Positions 56,840 to 64,000 of a stretch of 64,000 nucleotides of DNA are shown here, in pieces. The stretch is from Ochotona curzoniae. Lineage: Eukaryota; Chordata; Mammalia; Lagomorpha; Ochotonidae. Under the pieces are notes generated by a model. It was not told the origin of the DNA and ran no database searches. It saw only the letters and a program-made list of their open reading frames with translations. Made by a program: the position numbers and the translations under genes. The stretch is from contig NW_024465885.1 in NCBI RefSeq assembly GCF_017591425.1, positions 36,464,501-36,528,500 on the forward strand, given 5' to 3'. Each line of letters begins with the position of its first letter. Positions within the stretch are counted from its first letter, which is position 1.

Positions 56840-57566
56840 GGAATCCAAGTCACCACTACTCCAGGATATAGCAATTTTAGGTATGACCTGTGGTGTATTG
56901 TAACATTTTGTTTTAGTTGCTTTAAACTCCTCCTTAGTTTCTTCTGTCCTATTCATGCAGTAACATTACAATTTTGATTAACTCACTTCAATGTTTATAA
57001 TAACATATTGTGTACATTTTTATTGGTGATTAAGAAAAAACTATGTATACTATCATACTACCATTTCCTAAGTCTTTTGTCTCTCCTGGACTTGATAACT
57101 ACAAGGTATTTTTCCCTTTGCTAAGTTGGTGGTTGTTACTAGTATTTCAAAGTGAGTATCTCCAAACATATTCTTACAGATCATAAATAACTGTTAGTAC
57201 TATTTCTGCATAATCAAATGAATCAAATAAGCTATCAGTTCTCTTTTATCTCTGCTTTCACGCAATCAAATTCCTTCTAAAGCATGTGTGATCCAATTTG
57301 AAATACCTGTGCTTGACCTACTGCAATCTGCTTCTGCTCCTACCCATGAGCCTGCAATGAATACACTGGTTATTTCTGGCTTACTTTATGTCACTTTATT
57401 TTTTATTTCAACAAAACATTCTATAACAGGTTTTTCAGGAGGAATTCAGAGAAAGTTACATTTGTTTCACCTTTCTAGTATTTCAACCTTATTTTTCCTT
57501 TCAGTGTTGATGCCTCTAAATCTCATCTTCAGACTTCTAAGCATCAAACAGATGTGTAAAATTCAA
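56840..57566. other. Unannotated, possibly a decayed antisense L1
   Basis: T-rich on the plus strand; 'ttatttctggcttactttat' near 57370 recalls the antisense end of an old L1 ORF2, but the match is too short to call. A 103-codon plus frame (57288-57599) crosses it with no recognised domain. Confidence 0.35.
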
Positions 57567-57578
57567 GTAGAATTCAGA

Positions 57579-57910
57579 GGGTCAGGCACGGTATCCTAGT
57601 GACTAAAGTCCTTGCTTTGCACACTTCGGGATCCCATATGGCACTGGTTCTAATTAGGATGGCCCTACTTTCCATCCAGCTCACTGCTTGTAGACTGGAA
57701 CTGCAGTACAAATAGCCCAAAGCTTTGGGACCCTGCACCAACTCAGCAGAACCAGAAGAAGCTCCTGGCTCCTGGTTTAAGATTGGCTCAGTTTCAGCTG
57801 TTGCAGTCACTTGGGCAGTGAATCAGCAGATAGAAATTGTTTCTCAGTGTCTCGCCTCCTCTGCATACCTGAACTTCTAATAAAAATAAATAGATCTCCA
57901 AAAATTTCTT
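57579..57910 (+). mobile_element. Full-length CSINE with 12-bp TSD
   Basis: Head 'ggtcaggcacggtatcctag' then 'tgactaaagtccttgctttg', 'gggatcccatatggcactgg', 'cccaaagctttgggaccctg', 'ctcctggctcctggtttaag', 'gcagtgaatcagcagataga' and tail 'ctaataaaaataaatagatc'. A perfect TSD 'gtagaattcaga' lies at 57567-57578 and 57911-57922. Confidence 0.95.
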
Positions 57911-57922
57911 GTAGAATTCAGA

Positions 57923-59741
57923 AACACATTTTCTACTCTTCAGTTGATTTTGTCTTGTGACATTTTAACTATTCAAAAAACTTGTTTAGTTGATTTTTGG
58001 ACATTTATTGTATTGTGTATCATTACGTTCTTATTCCATGGATATACCTTATTTTCAATATCATTTTTATTTTTAAATGTCTTCTTTGCATTCCACGTTC
58101 CTACTTTTTTTGCTTATATGTAATTCATCTATTTGTTATTTTAACTACTGTCTTTTGCTAAGTATTTTGTGTCTTGGGAAAATATTCTATCTCTGATGAT
58201 AAGGTACTATAAAACATGTCAAAAATCCCTATGGCTAGTCAAGTAGAAAACATTTCAACCAGAAAATTGATTGAAAAGAATCTTACAGAATGTAAGCTTT
58301 ATTTGTGGACCCTTAGATATCAAGATCATAATTTTTTCCTCTCTCTCTGAGCAATAATTAGCTTTGATCTCAAACTTCTTCATTCAAGTCACCTGCTTGG
58401 TGGCATTTTGATAGCAGCCTGGACATCCCACTGTGGAATCCAGGCTCCAGACACCACTTGAGCCAGAAGAAAAGATCACTCCACCTGCTTCGTTTTCTGA
58501 GCAGTTGCCCATTTATTTTGTATATTACAAAAAAAAAATCTTTATTTCCTCTTCCTTATCTTCTATCCCTCTTTTTAAAATGTTTTCTTCCTACAACTTC
58601 ATTGAAGTTTCTTTATTAAGAGAACAAAAATAGATGTGTTTAATGGGTACGCCAGATTTAACCACTTTTGAAGAAAAAACTGGATTTTTTTTTAACATGG
58701 TGTTAAAAACATCAGCATTTTTTGGAAATGTAGAAAAAGGTATAAAATGGAGAACAAATGTAGGAAAAGGTAGAAGCCAAGATTATTAACTTGGTTGCTT
58801 AGTTTTGCAGAATGATTTCCTTATTGTCACTCTCAAAGAAGTGATGCTAAGAACTTTGAAAGATTAAGCCTAATTCATGACAGAACAGATGTCAGAATGA
58901 TGAAGACTGCGGTAAACATAGCAGTGTCTCAATACAGCAACTTCCCACGATGGGAGTCAAAGCAACTGCAGAGTGTTCTGGCAGAAGTAATGAGACATCT
59001 TTCAGTTTATAACATCATCAAATATCATTTGCCATTGGCCTGGACTTCTTAGGAAAAAAGAGTACTATTGCCCTTCCTCATTTGCTAGAAATAATAGATT
59101 AATCTCACACCCTGGGTGTGATGCTAAAGAAATCCCATAGTCAGCATCTGCTGGCAAAATAGCAGTAAAATTTGGAAGACAAAGTTCTAAATAAAATGTT
59201 TTTTTATTTAATTAGCAATCCAACATTCTTTATGCAATCAGAAATCCTTCTTTGCATATTATCTTATCCACTTAATAACTATACGGCCATTTAGAATGTA
59301 AGTCATAAACATTTATTCTTGGGACTGAGGTATGAGAATCAAAATAGTAGTTCATGCTTCAAAGCAGGAACTAGACTTCCAAGATTTCGTTGAGACTTTA
59401 CATTGGATAACACTTCAACATACCAGATCATAATGCAGATCACTCAGCAACTTCCAGTCAGGCAATTTCAAATGCATCAGAATCACTTAGCAGAATACAC
59501 CATAAATTTGTAAAGTAAATGTAGAGTGCAAAATATGGTTTAGTACATCTACTGAATTAGTAAAACCTGACAGTTTCCTAAGAGATATTCATAACTCACA
59601 TTTTCAAATTATTAAAGTGCTGTTTTCCTCCATCGCACTTTTTATCTGATAATCTTGAGTTATAATAATAGATAGGCTTAAATTAATTTTCTATGCTAGC
59701 TACTTAATTCCTTTCTATAATAAAAAGAGCAACCAAAACTC
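57923..59741. other. Unannotated AT-rich DNA
   Basis: About 1.8 kb without a recognised repeat. The plus frame at 58433-58633 (66 codons) is unremarkable. Confidence 0.45.
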
Positions 59742-59990
59742 AACGTTGGATATTTCTTAAAACTGCAATTTTCAGTTGAGTGTTCTCCATACTGATCTCC
59801 ATAGAAGCGGTACCAGCCTGCAGCCCCACCAACAGCGGAGTGGGATTCTCTTTTCCCCACATCCTCACCAACAAGTGTTGCTGGTGGTTTTTTTGTATGT
59901 GGGCCATTCTTACTGGCATTAGGTGGTACCCCACTGATGTCTTAATTTGGATTTCCATTATTGCCAGAGAGCTTGAGCATTTTTTCATAT
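59742..59990 (-). mobile_element. L1 ORF2 fragment, minus strand
   Basis: An internal piece of L1 ORF2 (about 82 codons, open) with '[17 protein letters not shown]' and 'GYHLMPVRMAHI', homologous to the start of the open tail in the 39569-41018 L1. The cysteine-rich motif is degraded ('NHQQHLLVRMWGKENPT'). It has neither the ORF2 end nor a 3' UTR, so it is not a simple 5'-truncated insertion; later deletion or an adjoining rearrangement with the following SINE is likely. Confidence 0.9.
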
Positions 59991-59992
59991 GT

Positions 59993-60290
59993 AGAATGGT
60001 TAAAATGCCACCTGAAGATCTTGCAATCCTGGGTTAAAATCCCTGCTCTCAATTTAAGCCGTTTGCTAATTAGCACATAGCTGGATCTGGTCCATAATGG
60101 CATGAATACTTGCCTCCATGTGACGTATCTGGATGAACTCCTGGTTCTTGTTTAGCCTGGCCCAGCTCTGACTGCTGCAGTAACATGTGAACTATCAGAG
60201 GACCTGGTCTTTCTTCTTCCTTCCATTCTCTTCCCTCTTTCTTTCCCATTTGTAAGTCCGTTTTTTTTTTTCAACTAACTAAATAGATAA
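59993..60290 (+). mobile_element. Old CSINE abutting the L1 fragment
   Basis: 'gaatggttaaaatgccacct', 'ggatctggtccataatggca', 'gaactcctggttcttgttta', 'gcctggcccagctctgactg', a CT-rich block and a T run near 60260. The first bases join directly to the L1 fragment. Confidence 0.7.
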
Positions 60291-60586
60291 ATAATTTTAA
60301 ATTGGAGTGATGTTTTAAAAAGCCAAAACAATGTAGAAAATCAATATAAAGTATCAAACCACTTTGCATATATTAAAATATTAAAATAGAATTCATAATT
60401 TTATCATTGCTAATCTGAGTACTGACTAAAACTACTCAACATGCATAGCCAATTCTGCTACTAAAACTTTTTTCTTACTGTTACTTTTGCTTATATTTAA
60501 GAAGAAAAAAAAAAGTTGAATACAAAGTGAGAGAGGAAGGAGGGATTAGAGTGGTAATACGAGAATGGTCTTAAAGCTATTTATGT

Positions 60587-60890
60587 GGAGTCAGTATTGT
60601 GGCTCTGTGCATTTGCAGTGCTGGTAGCCAATATGGGCACCGATTTGAGTCCTGGCTACTCCACTTCCAATTCATTTCCTCCTGATAATGCAACTTCAGA
60701 CACAGGGAAGAATGGCTCAAATACTTATGTACCTACTTTCAAAATGGAAAACTTGGAGAAAGCTCCATGAACTCTGGTTTGGCTTGGTACAGACCTGGAA
60801 ATTGCAGCCCTGTCACAGTAGCTGGAACATCTCTCCTACCTCTCCTTGTCTCTCTGTAACTCTGCTATTCAAGTCAATAAATAGTTATGT
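60587..60890 (+). mobile_element. Older CSINE
   Basis: 'gtggagtcagtattgtggct', 'gccaatatgggcaccgattt' with a B-box-like 'gatttgagtcc', 'ctggctactccacttccaat', 'agaatggctcaaatacttat', 'gcttggtacagacctggaaa', 'cttgtctctctgtaactctg' and 'caagtcaataaatag'. Near full length. Confidence 0.8.
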
Positions 60891-60965
60891 ATATACATAA
60901 CTATAAATGGGTGTGTGTGTATTGTGTGTGTATATATAGACATCTATATGTGTGTATGCAGATAT
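60891..60965. repeat. TA/TG-rich low-complexity run
   Basis: Alternating 'gtgtgtgtgtattgtgtgtg' and 'tatatatagacatctatatg' directly after the SINE tail at 60890, probably grown from it. Confidence 0.8.
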
Positions 60966-63443
60966 ATGAAATATATTGCTTTTTGTAAATAAAAATAGAA
61001 ACAAAAACAAAAAATGAAAATATAAAAGAACATAAAAAGAAAAAAACTCCTTTACAGTTTTAATTATGCAAATTGAGTGTTGCATCCTTTATTTTAGCTG
61101 TTAAAAAGGTGTAACTCTAAAGTCCACTTTCCATTCTTTCCCAGGAGAAGATGCTAGCCTTGTTCTGGGTAGCCTTTCTCATCAGAGAGAGCAAAAGAAG
61201 TGCTTTCCGGATGGGCTAAGTAATAAATATTCAGGGAGTCTGAGAAGCATACTAAAAGTAGTCTGTTGCAGGGATTGCTATATTTAATCTTTATAATCTG
61301 GTAATGAGTTTCTGAGAATATGAAGTAGAACCATGTAGGATTGTGGAATTCCAGCATTTTTGCATGTATTTAAATGTATTTAAGAAGATTTGACTCTCAA
61401 ACATAACCAGGAGCAACTCATGCAGAATATGAGCTTCTCTGAATCAGAAAGGCAATTTTACATAGATTTTATCTCATATGAATATTTTATATACTTATAA
61501 CTTTTTGTAAATATTCATATCACATTCCCACACATATCTGGAGCAGAAAAATTAAGTTCTGATAAGTCACCAGAAAATACCAGAAGAAAAATTTAGAATA
61601 AGTGTCTAAGCAAAAATTAATATTACATGTAAATAATATCTTTGTGCAGTTACTGTCACATGTATAAATGGTAAGATATAAAATAAATGGTAATATACAT
61701 GTCACTTATATATTTAAAATGTCAGCACTTAGGCTCTTGTAGTTACTTTTTCCACCACTGGAAGAGATTGACAACAGACCACTCAGTATTTTGAGCCCAA
61801 ATAATACAGAAAGTTCCTGGTTTTCAAGTGTTGTCTTCAAACACACTATTAGCTTGCCCTACCAACACCTATGACCATAAAGTTTTCACATGACTTTGAA
61901 GAAGAGCAGAAGCAATACTTCATACATAAAACCACTTGCGTCCCCAAAAAGGTCCAATAAGCAAAGAACATGTGCATCTTCCCATCAGTTACCGATGCAC
62001 TTTTAACACTGGTTTTATGAGCAATAAATCACTATTATTATCTGATGTGTAAAATAACTACAAAATGCATTCTATCTTTTCCAGTTTTATGGCTATGTTG
62101 GTGAAACATATATTGATAGATTTGGATTTTGAGAAATCTACTCCATATCATTTATCCGTTCTTGAATATTTACATAAATCATCTTATGGACGATATTTGG
62201 AATAAAAACAACATTTGTATTCTTTATCCAGAACAACAGTTAATTTCTTAGTTATTTTTGCAATGAGCACTTGAATAATTAACCCCAACATACACCTCTT
62301 CTCTCAGCTTTCTGTCATGTAACATATAGTACCAGCAAAGAAGAGTCACAACATTAGAGTAATTCCGGGTTTTACAAGACTGATTCATTGCACAAATTCT
62401 CAGATTTTTGGAAAATGTATTATTATTTCAAATTTTGACAGAAACTTCACACAAATAAATATTGTGCTATGTCACGTTCAAAAGTAAATATTAAATTAAT
62501 TTCTAACCATGACTAGAAAACAAAAATAACAAATAATGGGTTTCTGTACATCTGAAACTTGATTTCTGCTCAAACTTTGAAAATGTTCTCTTGGGCCACA
62601 CTCCTCTAAGAACCAGCAATACCATAACTAGCTTGGAGCTTCATGAAAATGAATATTCTCATACTTTCCTTCCCTCTTGCGAATCAGAATTTTATAAGAT
62701 CTGCAGATGATTTAAATGCAGAATAAAATGTGAAAACTACTGGAATGGATTTCTTTTTATTAACACTGTATAATGTTACAGATTTTAGAATTTTAATAGC
62801 TGAGAAAAATGCCAGAAAAAGTGAAATTTCCAAGCTGAAACTGCTTTAGAGTATAAAATTAAAATTTGCACAGAATGAATGTAATCAGTTTGTACATGAT
62901 GTCTTGGATTCAGCCACATTCATTAGAATGCTACTCAAAATACTCAATCACTTAATAACACTATTGTTATTTCAAAGGCATTGGGACGTTTTGTTAAGAA
63001 CTCATTTACACAGGAAAAATGCTACAAGTCTTTGTCCGTTGTCTTAAATTTTATATATTGGTGAGTGCAGTGTGGTTCAGTTAAGGAATGCAAATTTAGC
63101 AAAATGGCCATTTATAATGATCCAGTCTGTGTGCAAAGAATTATAGTAATGAGAAGCATACCTATTAATGACTTGCACTCAAAAATCAACCTGATTCCAA
63201 GCTTCAAGAATCACCTTGGGAGATAAAGGATATTAATGCATAAACAAAAGATTTTTCAAAAAACTAGTTTGACAAAATCTACATCTTTTTAATGGTAAAA
63301 TATGTGGATGCTGTGTCCATTGAAATTCCTAATGTTCAACTTTAGATAATGTAGAAAATTTATAAAAGTAACTAACAAACATCAGACAAAATGGCATCCA
63401 GAGTCACCATCAGGAATGTTATAGTTCATTCTGTGTTAATTTT
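60966..63443. other. Unannotated AT-rich DNA
   Basis: About 2.5 kb, A/T-homopolymer-rich at 60990-61050; no SINE, L1 or exon recognised. Frames of 61-67 codons on the minus strand are chance. Confidence 0.45.
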
Positions 63444-63530
63444 TGTTGTTAGTACAATAGCTTATCACAAAATTAATGGATGAAAACAACTAAGGTTTAT
63501 TTCCTTGCAATTAAGAATCAAAAGATTATG
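63444..63530 (-). mobile_element. Possible MaLR LTR fragment, minus strand
   Basis: 'gttgttagtacaatagctta', 'atggatgaaaacaactaagg' and 'tttatttcctt' match only the first part of the antisense MaLR LTR signature (as at 44428-44480). Tentative. Confidence 0.4.
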
Positions 63531-63595
63531 CTACATTTAATGCATATATCAGTAATCTGGATGTAGAAGAAGAAAAATAGTATCAAATCACATTT

Positions 63596-63896
63596 CTTTT
63601 TAAAAATTTTTAACTACAGATTTACAGAAAAGAGAGAGAGGAAGATCCTGTACCCTCTCCCCAAGTGACCACAGAGCTGGAGCTGAGCCTATGCAAACCC
63701 ATACGCAGAAGATTCTTTCATGGTCTCCCATGTGGATGCAGGGTCCCAAGGTTTTGGATCATCTTCAACTGCTTTTCAGACCACAAGCAGGGAGCTAGAT
63801 GGAGACTGGAGCAGCTAGTTCACAATCTGGCATCCAAATGGGTTCCTGGTGCATGCAAGGTGAGGATTTAGCCACTGAGCCATCACAGGGGGCCCA
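63596..63896 (-). mobile_element. CSINE, minus strand
   Basis: Reversed tail 'tttttaaaaatttttaacta', 'gaaaagagagagaggaagat', 'ggtctcccatgtggatgcag', 'ggtcccaaggttttggatca', 'caagcagggagctagatgga', 'gtgcatgcaaggtgaggatt' and head 'ccatcacagggggccc'. Full length or nearly so. Confidence 0.9.
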
Positions 63897-64000
63897 TGAA
63901 AATATTTCAGTGGGAATCTCCTAAAAACAACAACAAAAAAAAAAACTCTCTAGGTCTCCCACAAAATTTATGAAAAATGAATTAAAAGTTTATTTTTGAT

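Overview
The window looks like mammalian nuclear DNA: AT-rich, without dense coding, and packed with interspersed repeats. The commonest repeat is a tRNA-derived C-type SINE (CSINE) of lagomorphs, recognised by a GC-rich head 'gggcccggcgcagtgg', the block 'gggatcccatatggg', the block 'agctccctgcctgtggcctg' (or its older equivalent), a CT-rich stretch and a tail of the 'ccaataaaaataaatcttt' type. About thirty copies or fragments lie here, from one nearly pristine (4005-4333) to very old ones. The head variant and the L1 3' UTR type suggest pika (Ochotona) rather than rabbit; that species call is inference from remembered consensus sequences.

Layout. 1-12 kb: unique AT-rich DNA with CSINEs, a diverged tandem duplication (8248-8838) and a local direct duplication that carries its SINE along (6114-6410 and 10421-10692). 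12-20 kb: older CSINEs, one with an inverted head. 20-21.4 kb: the most structured part. A CSINE tail was hit by an L1 3' end, and about 230 bp on lies a second, nearly identical L1 3' end in the opposite orientation. Both have inverted 5' segments and their own target-site duplications (TSDs), and together they make a large inverted repeat. 23.5-25.5 kb: old L1 3' ends. 25.5-34 kb: mostly unrecognised DNA with sparse repeats. 34.4-35.5 kb: an intronless, 5'-truncated, frameshifted retrocopy of MIIP on the minus strand. 37-41 kb: paired CSINEs, an LTR-like block and a 1.45-kb L1 3' end keeping a 195-codon ORF2 tail. 43-51 kb: older L1 ends, MaLR-type LTR pieces, a solo LTR with TGT/ACA termini (48422-48882) and a further LTR-like block. 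51-64 kb: CSINEs, MaLR pieces and an L1 ORF2 fragment, separated by AT-rich DNA.

No functional protein-coding gene, exon chain, structural RNA gene, CpG-island promoter or CRISPR array can be supported. Nearly all open frames of 60-144 codons are chance frames or run through repeats. The only recognisable protein-derived sequences are the MIIP pseudogene and L1 ORF2 fragments. Nothing indicates a new functional system; the points of interest are the retrotransposition structures and local duplications. Repeat boundaries are by eye and usually good to 5-30 bp.
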